Source: an uncultured Chloroflexota bacterium
Lineage (GTDB): Bacteria > Chloroflexota > Anaerolineae > Aggregatilineales > Phototrophicaceae
Assembly (NCBI GenBank): GCA_937942935.1
Contig: CALDGT010000627.1
Coordinates: 1-13,209, forward strand
DNA length: 13,209 bases
Reading direction: 5' to 3'
Shown here: positions 1-7,527 of the stretch, piece by piece
Position numbering within the stretch: the first letter of the stretch is position 1
How the letters are laid out: the number at the start of each line of letters is the position of its first letter
Notes under the pieces: model-generated
What the model saw: the letters and a program-made list of their open reading frames with translations, nothing else
The model's database searches: none
What the model was told of the DNA's origin: nothing
Position numbers and translations under genes: made by a program

Positions 1-1
1 T

Positions 2-1978
2 GGCATCCCAGAATTTGCCGCCATTCATGCCCGCAAAAGCACATCTGTTATGGTTTATCGGTATGCTACAGATAAATTATCCCAAAGTTTGACCAATTTT
101 ATGCAAGATAATTTGTTGCGTACCCTCATCGCCACCCCTCTCATCACTAACAATCGGATGATTGGATTGTTATTTGTGGGAAGTTATCAAGATAAACCCT
201 TTTCAGAGAGCAAACAACGCCTCTTTGAAATGGCGGCGAATCAGGTGGCAACACAAATTCATAATGCCATCCTCTATCAACGCACTCAACAAGCCCTCAA
301 TCGGCGTATGAAACAATTAAATTTGATAGAGACCATCGCGCAACAAATTTCTGGGTCGCTCAATCGTGACCGACTCATCCGAAATGTGTTACAAGCGGCA
401 GTGAATGCGTCTGGGGCAGATTTGGCGGCATTAGCACTCCTAACGCCAGAAAATAATTTACGTATCATCCACATGGCTGTCCAAGATGATGTCTGGCAAG
501 ATTATGAGGTCATCACACAACATAATACAGGGTTAGTCGGACGGGTGATTGATAGTGGTGAGTCGCTGATTGTCACCAATAATTTGCGCGAAAAGGGATA
601 TGTTCAACCCCACCCCAATGATGATTCTGATGGGACAAGAGGCATTTATTTATCATCGGTGTTGGTACCTCTCATTCAAAATCGGCAAGTAATTGGGGTT
701 TTGAATGTTGAAAGTCATTCAATAGACTTCTTCAATGATGAGCATATCGAGTTCTTTAAGAGTTTGGCGGGACATGCTGTCATCAGTATTCAAAATGCCA
801 ATTTATTGGCAGAACGCCAAGAACGCATTGAACAAATTAGCGCCAATAATAATCAATTACAAGCCATCCTCGACTCAACACGCGATGGTGTGATTTTACT
901 TAATCGAGATGGAATGCTCATCCGCGCCAACCATAGCGCCGAAGAATTGCTTAAAGTCGAATTTCATACACAAATTGAGCAACATTTCACCGATATTTTA
1001 TGGAAAGAATACGCCCTCGCAGAAGATGCAGAAAACCGTAGCCTCGCAGAGACACTCACAGAAATGCTCCGCATTTTGCGTTCTGAACCCGATATGTTGA
1101 CCATTAATCCGTTTGAATTACATCATGATGGGCAAGTCCGTTATATTCGTATGGTCGGCACACCCGTCAAAGATAGCCAAAATCATATTATCGGGCGGTT
1201 GCTAACCTTGCAAGACATCACCGAAGAACGACTGCTCGCAAAATATCGCCAAAATATCACACGCATGATGGTTCACGATTTGCGCGGTCCACTTAGTTCT
1301 GTCATCAGTGGTGTATCATTTGCGACATCGCTCATCACAGAAGATACCGACCCTACCCTCAGTGAAGTGTTGAATATCTCATTGAATAATGCCCAAGATT
1401 TACTGGAATTGGTCGAAAGCCTGTTGGATATTTATAAATTACAAGCAGGACAAATGCCCCTCAATTTGGTAGAAGTCGATTTTAACCAAATTGTCAACAC
1501 CGCATACTCGGCACTCAGTTCATCTATACAAGAAGCCAACATCCAATTCAAACGGTATATCCCCACCGATTTACCCCGCATTTTTGTGGATGTCAATATC
1601 GTGCGCCGTGTGTTAATCAATTTATTGGATAACGCGGTGCGTTATAGCCCTACCGGTGGAGAAGTCTGGATTACCGCTAAGTTATTAGGCAAGACACTAG
1701 AAGTTCAAATTGCTGATAGCGGTCAGGGCATACCATTAAATGAACAAGACCGCATCTTCGATGAATTTCATCAGGTCAAAAGCAATGTCCCCAAACGTGG
1801 TAGCAAAGGAAGTGGTTTGGGATTGACCTTCTGCAAACTCGCTGTTGAAGCCCATCGTGGCAATATTTATATTTCACAACAAAGTCCGCTTTCTGGGGCT
1901 TGCTTCGTCCTCACATTGCCCGTACTCCGTCAAGAGACAGAGACACAAACGGCAGAAATTACCCCTGCAAATGTTTGA
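2..1978 (+). CDS. GAF-GAF-PAS sensor histidine kinase, 5' end outside window
   Basis: Cytoplasmic-type sensor kinase expected to autophosphorylate on His and pass phosphate to a response regulator. The frame is open from base 2, so the ATG at 50 is internal and the true start lies upstream. Numbering from that ATG: the C-terminal half of a GAF domain occupies 1-75, a full GAF about 92-255, a short helical linker and PAS about 258-390. The HisKA H-box MVHDLRGPL follows with the phospho-acceptor His at codon 1274-1276. The ATPase has an N-box (NLLDNAVRYSP, Asn at 1631), G1 (DSGQGIP, Asp at 1715), an F-box (IFDEFHQ) and G2 (GSGLGL). All catalytic boxes are intact. No membrane segment is visible in this part. 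GAF domains bind small ligands such as cyclic nucleotides, tetrapyrroles or redox centres, but the ligand here is unknown. A second kinase follows after 88 bp, and no response regulator lies nearby. Confidence 0.93.
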   Translation, partial: GIPEFAAIHARKSTSVMVYRYATDKLSQSLTNFMQDNLLRTLIATPLITNNRMIGLLFVGSYQDKPFSESKQRLFEMAANQVATQIHNAILYQRTQQALNRRMKQLNLIETIAQQISGSLNRDRLIRNVLQAAVNASGADLAALALLTPENNLRIIHMAVQDDVWQDYEVITQHNTGLVGRVIDSGESLIVTNNLREKGYVQPHPNDDSDGTRGIYLSSVLVPLIQNRQVIGVLNVESHSIDFFNDEHIEFFKSLAGHAVISIQNANLLAERQERIEQISANNNQLQAILDSTRDGVILLNRDGMLIRANHSAEELLKVEFHTQIEQHFTDILWKEYALAEDAENRSLAETLTEMLRILRSEPDMLTINPFELHHDGQVRYIRMVGTPVKDSQNHIIGRLLTLQDITEERLLAKYRQNITRMMVHDLRGPLSSVISGVSFATSLITEDTDPTLSEVLNISLNNAQDLLELVESLLDIYKLQAGQMPLNLVEVDFNQIVNTAYSALSSSIQEANIQFKRYIPTDLPRIFVDVNIVRRVLINLLDNAVRYSPTGGEVWITAKLLGKTLEVQIADSGQGIPLNEQDRIFDEFHQVKSNVPKRGSKGSGLGLTFCKLAVEAHRGNIYISQQSPLSGACFVLTLPVLRQETETQTAEITPANV

Positions 1979-1991
1979 AATCTGGTACAAG

Positions 1992-2020
1992 TTCAAAATT
2001 CTCTTTACGTTATTTATAGA
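1992..2020 (+). promoter_or_regulatory. Weak sigma70-type promoter candidate before the second kinase
   Basis: TTCAAA (1992-1997) and TATAGA (2015-2020) are separated by 17 bp. Each matches the sigma70 consensus at 4 of 6 positions. It would start transcription near 2027, about 40 bases before the ATG at 2067. The match is weak and could be chance. Read-through from the upstream kinase is equally possible. Confidence 0.22.
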
Positions 2021-2066
2021 GTACCATTAGGGTAATCATAGCAATATTGACGGGAATATTTGCCAA

Positions 2067-3578
2067 ATGACAACTAAAACGATTTCGCCCATCCCAAAAG
2101 GACAACAACCATCTCGAATACTCACCCTACTAGCATGGATATTAGGGCTATTTGTGGGCTTAATTTTAATCTTGTATATGCCTCCACAAGAGTTTACGGT
2201 GATTTATCAAATCACGGTGCTACTTTTTGCTATCGCTATGATTTTAGGGTTATATGCCCTCCGTCATGCCCGTAACAACCTCGCCAAGCAAACCATCCAA
2301 AATCAAACCCTCATCGCCCAACTATCACGGCATTATGAAAGTGCCATCGAAAATGCCCGTATACAAGCTAGTTCAGATGCGCTTTATCAACGTACAATTG
2401 AGCAACTTTTGGCAGTATTAGATGCTATCGAAGAAGGTCTCATCCTCATCAACCAAGAAGGCACTATCGCGTTGGCAAACCCACGGATGATGATGTTGGA
2501 TGTGTCGCCACTCGGACTCATTAGCAATTCTGTGAGTAGTTTGCTCGAAAAGGAAAATAGCCAAGTTCATAAGCCACTCGGATTCACCAATCAATGGGAA
2601 TTACGCGCCCTCATTGCACGCCTAAAAACACCTACGCAATGGGAGGATTATCCCCAACACACCTATAGCCTGATGGTGAACGGAGAAATGCGCCATTTTT
2701 CGCGCCAAATATCCCCTGTACGGGATGAATTGGGGCGAGTCATCGGCATTTTATTGGCATTTTATGACCGTACCCAAGAACAAGAATTGCACCATGCGCG
2801 TGAGCAACTCACTCGGATGATTGTCCATGACCTACGAAGTCCACTTACGGCGGTCATGACCAGTTTTAAGATTGTGAATGAGTTACTCCCCGCAGATACC
2901 CCACGCAAAGCCAAAATTGATGATATTTTAGATACCAGCAAACGCGCTATGCACAAATTATTGGGGCGAGTAGATACATTGCTGGATATTGCGAAATTAG
3001 AAGATGGCAAATTTGGGATTCATCCTGAGCCAATAAAACTCGATAGCATCATCGGCAATGTTCAAAAGGAACTTGCGCCGATGGCACAAGAGGCAAATAT
3101 CGCCCTTGTTACCGAAATCGCGCCAGATTTACCCATAGCCAGCATAGATTCTGATAAAGTTGAGCGATTATTGCTCAATTTAGTAGATAACGCGCTCAAA
3201 TATAGCCCCGAAAACAGCACTGTTCGCATTAAAGCCTATATGAACACCCCTCAAGAAGTCAAAATTAATGGTAAAGTCACCCCCCTACTCCGCTTAGAAG
3301 TGAGCGATGAAGGGGCGGGAATCCCCGCAGAAGCACGCGCCACCTTATTTGAAAGTTTTACCCAAGTAGAAGGGCGCAAGGCTGTTCGGCGTGGGGTTGG
3401 GCTAGGTTTGGCATTTTGCAAATTAGTCACGGTGGCACATGGTGGAGATATTTGGATAGAAGATAATATCCCGCGAGGAAGTCGGTTTATCGTCACTTTG
3501 CCCACCGCCCAAGTCGATATTACCGATGATATTGAAGTCCCGACCAATATTGCCAATATCATCATCCAAAAATCTTAA
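2067..3578 (+). CDS. Membrane-anchored PAS sensor histidine kinase
   Basis: Two-component sensor kinase of 503 residues. Two hydrophobic segments (about 18-38 and 43-65), separated by a very short loop, anchor it in the membrane with almost no extracellular domain. Sensing is therefore probably intramembrane or through the cytoplasmic PAS. A polar helical stretch (about 68-110) leads into a PAS-like domain (about 112-238) and then HisKA with H-box MIVHDLRSPL (H254). The ATPase has its N-box Asn at 375 (NLVDNALKYSP), G1 DEGAGIP (D414), an F-box (LFESFTQ) and G2 GVGLGL. All boxes look functional. The H-box region closely resembles that of the upstream kinase (both read TRM-x-VHDLR-x-PL), suggesting the two are related copies with exchanged sensor parts. 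Only a weak ribosome-binding sequence (GGGAA) precedes the ATG. The cognate regulator is not in the window. Confidence 0.93.
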   Translation: MTTKTISPIPKGQQPSRILTLLAWILGLFVGLILILYMPPQEFTVIYQITVLLFAIAMILGLYALRHARNNLAKQTIQNQTLIAQLSRHYESAIENARIQASSDALYQRTIEQLLAVLDAIEEGLILINQEGTIALANPRMMMLDVSPLGLISNSVSSLLEKENSQVHKPLGFTNQWELRALIARLKTPTQWEDYPQHTYSLMVNGEMRHFSRQISPVRDELGRVIGILLAFYDRTQEQELHHAREQLTRMIVHDLRSPLTAVMTSFKIVNELLPADTPRKAKIDDILDTSKRAMHKLLGRVDTLLDIAKLEDGKFGIHPEPIKLDSIIGNVQKELAPMAQEANIALVTEIAPDLPIASIDSDKVERLLLNLVDNALKYSPENSTVRIKAYMNTPQEVKINGKVTPLLRLEVSDEGAGIPAEARATLFESFTQVEGRKAVRRGVGLGLAFCKLVTVAHGGDIWIEDNIPRGSRFIVTLPTAQVDITDDIEVPTNIANIIIQKS

Positions 3579-3622
3579 CACCATATTTACTTTTCAAAGC
3601 ATGTTCTATCCGATAAGATAAA

Positions 3623-3664
3623 CCACCGTTGTAATAAATTATCTGTTTACAAGTTCAATGGTGG
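3623..3664. repeat. Interrupted inverted repeat upstream of the ExoD-family gene
   Basis: CCACC (3623-3627) and TTGTAA (3629-3634) are mirrored by TTACAA (3647-3652) and GGTGG (3660-3664), giving a two-part imperfect hairpin with unequal internal loops. The right arm includes the G-rich sequence that would be the ribosome-binding site for the ATG at 3674. Folding of the mRNA could therefore occlude initiation. It is imperfect, so chance is a real alternative. Confidence 0.3.
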
Positions 3665-3673
3665 TCAAATCTT

Positions 3674-4315
3674 ATGTCTGTTGAGTTTCATCATATCGAA
3701 ACAACCTTTAGTGAATCGCTTCATGAAGTTGCCAATTCATTTAGTGGAGAAACTGTCACCCTGCGCGAGATTATCGGTGATATTGGTGAACAAGGGTTGT
3801 TGTTGATATGTATTTTCTTGATGATTCCCTTCATGTTCCCCGTTTCTATTCCCGGTGTTAGCACTGTTTTTAGTTCGGTAGTCATTTTGACGGGGGTTGG
3901 GGTCATGCTCAATCGGGTGCCATGGTTGCCCAATTTTGTCCTCAAACGTGAATTTGATACCCAAATGATTGTGAATGCACTTAATCGTGGTGCAAAGCTC
4001 ATTAGCCGTATAGATAAATTTATCCGTCCTCGTCTGCCCCTCCTAACAGAAAATGTAGCCATTACACGGATTCATGGCATGGCACTTATCCTCGCAGGGC
4101 TACTATTGGTTTTGCCTCTCAGTTTTATCCCATTCTCAAATACCCTACCCGCTTTGGCAGTCGTGTTTTTTAGTGCAGGACTCATTCAACGTGATGGGGT
4201 GTGTATTTTATTGGGATATGCCACACTCGCATTGAGTATGTTTTATTTTGGTGGACTCACCGTTGCCGCCGTGATGGCAGGGAGCGAAATCGGTCACTTA
4301 TTGAGTGGGGCGTGA
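3674..4315 (+). CDS. exoD: ExoD-family integral membrane protein
   Basis: A 213-residue membrane protein of the ExoD family, named for Sinorhizobium exoD, which affects exopolysaccharide production and alkali tolerance. The biochemical role of the family is not firmly known. Visible family traits are an amphipathic N-terminal helix with LREIIGDIGEQG (about 30-41), then a hydrophobic hairpin rich in Pro and Gly (IPFMFPVSIPGVSTV, about 51-65). A basic central part (RPRLPLL) and three further hydrophobic segments (about 133-155, 157-171, 175-200) follow. Length is typical for the family. GGTGG lies just upstream of the ATG as a weak ribosome-binding site, inside an imperfect inverted repeat. It converges with the surface-stalk operon, whose glycosyltransferase makes an envelope-polysaccharide link conceivable but unproven. 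Confidence 0.82.
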   Translation: MSVEFHHIETTFSESLHEVANSFSGETVTLREIIGDIGEQGLLLICIFLMIPFMFPVSIPGVSTVFSSVVILTGVGVMLNRVPWLPNFVLKREFDTQMIVNALNRGAKLISRIDKFIRPRLPLLTENVAITRIHGMALILAGLLLVLPLSFIPFSNTLPALAVVFFSAGLIQRDGVCILLGYATLALSMFYFGGLTVAAVMAGSEIGHLLSGA

Positions 4316-4323
4316 ACTGAAAT

Positions 4324-4359
4324 ATATGGGGGTATCCTCATGGACGATTGCCCCCATAT
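4324..4359. terminator. Bidirectional hairpin terminator between convergent genes
   Basis: ATATGGGGG (4324-4332) and CCCCCATAT (4351-4359) form a perfect 9-bp stem with an 18-base loop. It sits between the end of the ExoD-family gene (4315) and the convergent minus-strand gene, whose stop codon (4338-4340) falls inside the loop. The right arm therefore codes for the last residues of that protein. Neither strand has a long U-tract and the loop is larger than usual, so it is a plausible but atypical intrinsic terminator. Confidence 0.5.
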
Positions 4360-5219
4360 GTATCTGTAAATTCAGTTGGAGTTGGCGATAAAGTCGGCAT
4401 AGGGGTTGGGAGTGGGGTCGCAAACCCCAACGCGACTTGGGTCGCATTTTGATTAATCGCCGATTGTGTCATGGCAAAATTGAGCGCGTTTTGGGTCGCT
4501 TGTTGGGCGACGGCGTTTTGCGTCATGGTGATATTGAGCGCATTTTGGGTCGCTTGCATGATATTTTGCTGAAAAATAGCGGTCTGGGTGGCGTTGGATG
4601 CGTCTACAATCGCGTTTTGGGTGGCAATAACCGCGTTTTGGGTCCCTGCTACCACATTTACGGCGGTAGATAATGCTTCGCTGGTAGATTGTAAAACAGT
4701 GGCAGTATTTTGGATGTTGGTTTGGGCTTGAATGAGTGCCGTTTGTGTCGCCCGATTCGCCCCCGAAAATTCTGCGCCTGCGGTCATCGTCACATCATTC
4801 ACCAATCGGCTCATCGTGGCAGTGGCGATAATAGCCGTTTGTTGAGCAAACAATGTCGCGCCTGCTTGTGCCAGTTGCGCCGATTGCACAGCTTGGGTCA
4901 GTTGGGTGATATTCACCTCTGCCTCACGGGTACGAAAAAATTCAGCTTCGCGGGTTATAGCAAATTCATCGGTCATGGTCAAAACGGCAGTACGGGTGAG
5001 CGCCAATTCAAATTCACGGGCTTGGGTATCTGCCAAAAATTGGGCGGTGCTGTTAATCGCCTGTGATGTGCTACTGATAACGCCTTGTGTGGCGCGTGCA
5101 TCTCCACCGCGCATATACCCAAGTGTTTCTGGCGTGAGGAGCAAAATAGCAGTTGACCCCGCCAAAATGAGGAGCATTAGGGTTAATGGGGTATAGATAA
5201 GCAAGCGCCGTCTCATCAT
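4338..5219 (-). CDS. Single-pass membrane protein with TQ-repeat stalk, no C-terminal domain
   Basis: A 293-residue protein not assignable to a named family. A basic N-terminus (MMRRR) and one membrane helix (about 7-28) are followed by a long segment rich in Ala, Thr, Gln and Asn with no Cys and little Gly or Pro, probably helical. TQ pairs occur at 193, 200, 211, 224, 233, 242, 251 and 260; the last five are spaced exactly nine residues apart. A Pro/Thr linker (about 268-282, PLPTPMPTLSPTPT) follows, then only 11 more residues. The upstream gene encodes a paralog with the same stalk and linker but a further C-terminal domain, so this copy may have lost its head or serve as a partner. AGGA (5229-5226) gives 6-base spacing to the first of two adjacent ATGs. 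It overlaps the preceding stop codon, so translation is probably coupled. Last gene of the operon. Confidence 0.88.
   Translation of the reverse strand: MMRRRLLIYTPLTLMLLILAGSTAILLLTPETLGYMRGGDARATQGVISSTSQAINSTAQFLADTQAREFELALTRTAVLTMTDEFAITREAEFFRTREAEVNITQLTQAVQSAQLAQAGATLFAQQTAIIATATMSRLVNDVTMTAGAEFSGANRATQTALIQAQTNIQNTATVLQSTSEALSTAVNVVAGTQNAVIATQNAIVDASNATQTAIFQQNIMQATQNALNITMTQNAVAQQATQNALNFAMTQSAINQNATQVALGFATPLPTPMPTLSPTPTEFTDTYGGNRP
4419..4643 (-). repeat. Stalk repeats in the headless paralog, 9-residue (27-nt) unit
   Basis: This stretch codes residues 193-267. The spacing of TQ pairs is 7, 11, 13, then 9, 9, 9, 9. The regular part alternates two unit types, TQNALN-x-x-M and TQ-x-A-x-x-Q-x-A, so the larger unit is 18 residues (54 nt). 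A 22-bp stretch at 4459-4480 (coding FAMTQSA) is identical to 5871-5892 in the neighbouring gene, which shows shared origin or recent exchange. Confidence 0.8.
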
Positions 5220-5227
5220 TCAATATC

Positions 5228-6385
5228 CTATCGCAACACTAAAATGGTCTCTAATACCGTATCTTTGGGCAATTGAATCCCGACTGCACCGGGTGAAATG
5301 GGTGTCTCTAAGGTATAGGTGAGAGCCGTTGCCGCATCTATCATAATCGTGATGGTCTGATTATTCACCGCGATGCTGAGGGCAATATTTTGGCGTGTTT
5401 TTGGGATGGTCAACGGCAAATTAATCGCTTCTGGATTCGCCACCGTCAATAACCCTCCATCGCCCAAAAAGTCATCTATCACAAAGGTGATGATGCTCAC
5501 CCCCACCATTTGCGCCCCATCATAAGCAAATCGCACCGCCAAATTATCGCCATTCGCGCCGATATTGAGAATCATCACATAATTCCCCACTTGGGCAAGG
5601 GGCTGAATGACGGCATCAAACCGATATTGAGTATAATCGGATTGTTGCGTGATGAGCCAAGACCCATCACGGGTCGAAATGAGTCCACCACCAGCATGAA
5701 ATCCCCAATCGGCAACACTAGCAAACCGCCATTGGCTGGCATCTACCCCACCGATAAAACTATCTTGCAAAGAGGGTGTATTGGTTGGGATGGGGGTGAT
5801 AGTCGGGGTGGGAATGCTCGCCACTTGGGTCGCAAAATCTAAAGCATTTTGGGTCGCGCTCTGATTCAGTGCCGATTGTGTCATGGCAAAATCCAGTGCG
5901 ATTTGAGTCGCTTGTTGGTTCGCCGCGACTTGGGTATTCTGAAAATTGACTGCGGCTTGGGTCGCTTGTTGCTCATTTTGAATGGCGACTGCGGTTTGGG
6001 TATTTAGTTGGTCTTGGGCAATGCCTGTTTGTTGCGCCACCACATTCCCAATTTGTCCCGATAATGCGGTAGAGGTCGCAAAGTTATCCCGCGAGACTTG
6101 TGCATTTGCCTGTGCAGTATTTTGCAATGCCGATTCGGTCTGTGAAATTGCGCCTGCGGTCAGGGTTAAATTGCCACGAAATTCTAAGCCATAAATATCG
6201 GGGCGGGCGACCAAAATGGCTGTGCCTGTCCCAAGTCCTAATGTGAGGATGCCCAACATCATCCACGCCATCCACCGAAAACCACGCCTTCTGTTTTTTG
6301 GCGGGGGAGATGACGGTGTGCTGTGGCGGGTTGTATCTTCACTAATAGCCGTGTCATCAAATAAGTATTGGCGTTTTTGACTCAT
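5228..6385 (-). CDS. Single-pass surface protein: TQ-repeat stalk plus beta-sandwich (lectin-like) head
   Basis: A 385-residue protein. A cytoplasmic N-terminus of about 35 residues, with a Ser/Pro stretch and a basic KNRRR cluster, precedes one membrane helix (about 38-60). An Ala/Gln/Thr-rich stalk (about 75-190) has TQ at 129, 142, 151, 160, 169, 178 and 186, mostly at 9-residue steps. A Pro/Thr linker (191-204) leads to a C-terminal domain (about 206-385) with alternating hydrophobic beta-strand pattern. It opens DSFIGG...SQWRFASVADWGFHAGGGL, in the style of concanavalin A-like jelly-roll domains of Chloroflexota surface proteins. I see no catalytic motif, so ligand binding (perhaps carbohydrate) is only a guess. 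The cytoplasmic-side basic cluster supports N-in, C-out topology. Its ATG overlaps the glycosyltransferase stop codon as ATGA, indicating translational coupling. Confidence 0.88.
   Translation of the reverse strand: MSQKRQYLFDDTAISEDTTRHSTPSSPPPKNRRRGFRWMAWMMLGILTLGLGTGTAILVARPDIYGLEFRGNLTLTAGAISQTESALQNTAQANAQVSRDNFATSTALSGQIGNVVAQQTGIAQDQLNTQTAVAIQNEQQATQAAVNFQNTQVAANQQATQIALDFAMTQSALNQSATQNALDFATQVASIPTPTITPIPTNTPSLQDSFIGGVDASQWRFASVADWGFHAGGGLISTRDGSWLITQQSDYTQYRFDAVIQPLAQVGNYVMILNIGANGDNLAVRFAYDGAQMVGVSIITFVIDDFLGDGGLLTVANPEAINLPLTIPKTRQNIALSIAVNNQTITIMIDAATALTYTLETPISPGAVGIQLPKDTVLETILVLR
5816..6001 (-). repeat. Stalk repeats in the head-bearing paralog, 9-residue unit
   Basis: This stretch codes residues 129-190. 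TQ spacing is 13, 9, 9, 9, 9, 8. As in the neighbour, a TQIALDFAM-type unit alternates with a TQSALNQSA-type unit. The identical 22-bp block is at 5871-5892. Confidence 0.8.
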
Positions 6386-7512
6386 CGTAATAAACTCTCA
6401 TAAACTTTTAGGGTTGCTTGGGCAGTTTTGCGCCATGTATAACGGGTAGATTGTGCCAATCCCTGATTTATCATCGTCTCGCGCAATGGCTTTTGAATGA
6501 GCAAGGCAATCATCGCCCCACCCATTGAACGCGCATTTTCGACCAAATACGCGCCATCACCGAGTGTCTCTTTGAAAATATCCAACGCATTTGCCACCAC
6601 AGGCACACCCGACGCCATCGCTTCTAGGGGTGGCAATCCAAACCCCTCATACATGCTCGGATAAACAAATAAATCGGCTAGGCGATATAACGCGGGTTTA
6701 TCGGCTTCATCCACATAACCTATCCACTCAATATACTCGGCAATTTTTAGTTGGTCGGCATATTTCCGCATATCAGGAAAGACTGGCTTACTCCAATCGG
6801 GTTCTTTGCCCGCCATCACCAATGGATAATTATCGCCTTCTGCCTGCGCTAAATAGGTATAGGCATATAACAATTGATTCACTTGTTTGCGATAATCGAA
6901 TCCGCCCAAATACAATACAAAACTCATGGGTAAATTATATTTTTTGCGGACGAGATGGTCATTTTCTGCCCCGATTTTAGGATGAAACACCTCATCCACA
7001 CCTAGATAGGTGGTGGTAATTTTTTCTGGCGGGATTTTGAGATATTCGACAATATCTGCCTTCGCACTGTCGCTGATGCTGATAATATGTGCAGACCCGC
7101 CTGCCGATGCGCTGATGAGCGCATTATAAGCACGTCCTTTCATCCCTGTTGCATAATATTGGGGTAAAATGAGCGATGCTACATCCAACACGCTGGTGAT
7201 GAGTGGCACAGGTGATGATAATGGTGCGCCCCAATAGGGAACATGCGCCAAATCTGCACCACAGGCTTTGACCATGCGCGGAAAAGTGCGTTGTTCAAAT
7301 ATCACCTTTCCCACCGCCCCACCCCGCCCTGTCGTGGAAATAGCGGTGATATTGGGCGGGAGCGATTCGGTTATGGTGGTATTTGGTGGCAGGATGAGGC
7401 TTATTTTTATCTCTGGCGCTAATTTAGCCAAAGCAAAGACCAATCGTTGCAAATATTGACCGCTACCTGTATGCGGTTGATTCCAAAACCAAGCATTAAA
7501 TGCGATGTGCAT
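6382..7512 (-). CDS. GT4-family glycosyltransferase (GT-B fold)
   Basis: Retaining glycosyltransferase of CAZy family 4, which transfers a sugar from a nucleotide-sugar donor at the cytoplasmic face of the membrane. The donor and acceptor cannot be told from sequence. The N-terminal Rossmann half begins MHIAFNAWFW and has a Gly-containing acceptor-side loop (HTGSGQYLQ, 14-22). The C-terminal half starts near 198 with VLYLGGFDYRKQ, and carries GYVDEADKPALYRLADLFVYPS followed by the EX7E signature E289-x7-E297 (EGFGLPPLE). Length (376) is normal. GGAT (7524-7521) precedes the ATG by 8 bases. It follows the exported-protein gene by 15 bp and overlaps the next gene by 4 bp. Position between three envelope proteins suggests a role in decorating the cell surface, either lipid-linked glycan or glycolipid; glycosylation of the neighbouring Thr-rich stalks is possible but speculative. 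Confidence 0.93.
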   Translation of the reverse strand: MHIAFNAWFWNQPHTGSGQYLQRLVFALAKLAPEIKISLILPPNTTITESLPPNITAISTTGRGGAVGKVIFEQRTFPRMVKACGADLAHVPYWGAPLSSPVPLITSVLDVASLILPQYYATGMKGRAYNALISASAGGSAHIISISDSAKADIVEYLKIPPEKITTTYLGVDEVFHPKIGAENDHLVRKKYNLPMSFVLYLGGFDYRKQVNQLLYAYTYLAQAEGDNYPLVMAGKEPDWSKPVFPDMRKYADQLKIAEYIEWIGYVDEADKPALYRLADLFVYPSMYEGFGLPPLEAMASGVPVVANALDIFKETLGDGAYLVENARSMGGAMIALLIQKPLRETMINQGLAQSTRYTWRKTAQATLKVYESLLR

Positions 7513-7527
7513 GAATAAGTATCCAAT

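Noticed and set aside
50..1978. ATG at 50 as the true start of the first kinase
   Set aside because: The frame is open back to base 2 and the protein would begin in the middle of a GAF domain.
3251..3565. Long open frame on the minus strand opposite the end of the second kinase, and similar ones opposite the ExoD-family and penicillin-binding protein genes
   Set aside because: Each lies fully inside a gene with clear domains on the other strand, has no ribosome-binding site seen, and its protein has shadow-like composition (Ser, Arg, Thr rich).
4437..4673. Plus-strand open frames over the stalk-protein genes, with Gly/Leu/Arg-rich repeats
   Set aside because: These are reverse readings of the Ala/Thr/Gln repeats; the repetition comes from the real gene on the minus strand.
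4419..6001. Repeated 27-nt spacing considered as a CRISPR-like or intergenic repeat array
   Set aside because: Repeats are in frame, contiguous, degenerate at third positions and without spacers, so they are protein repeats.
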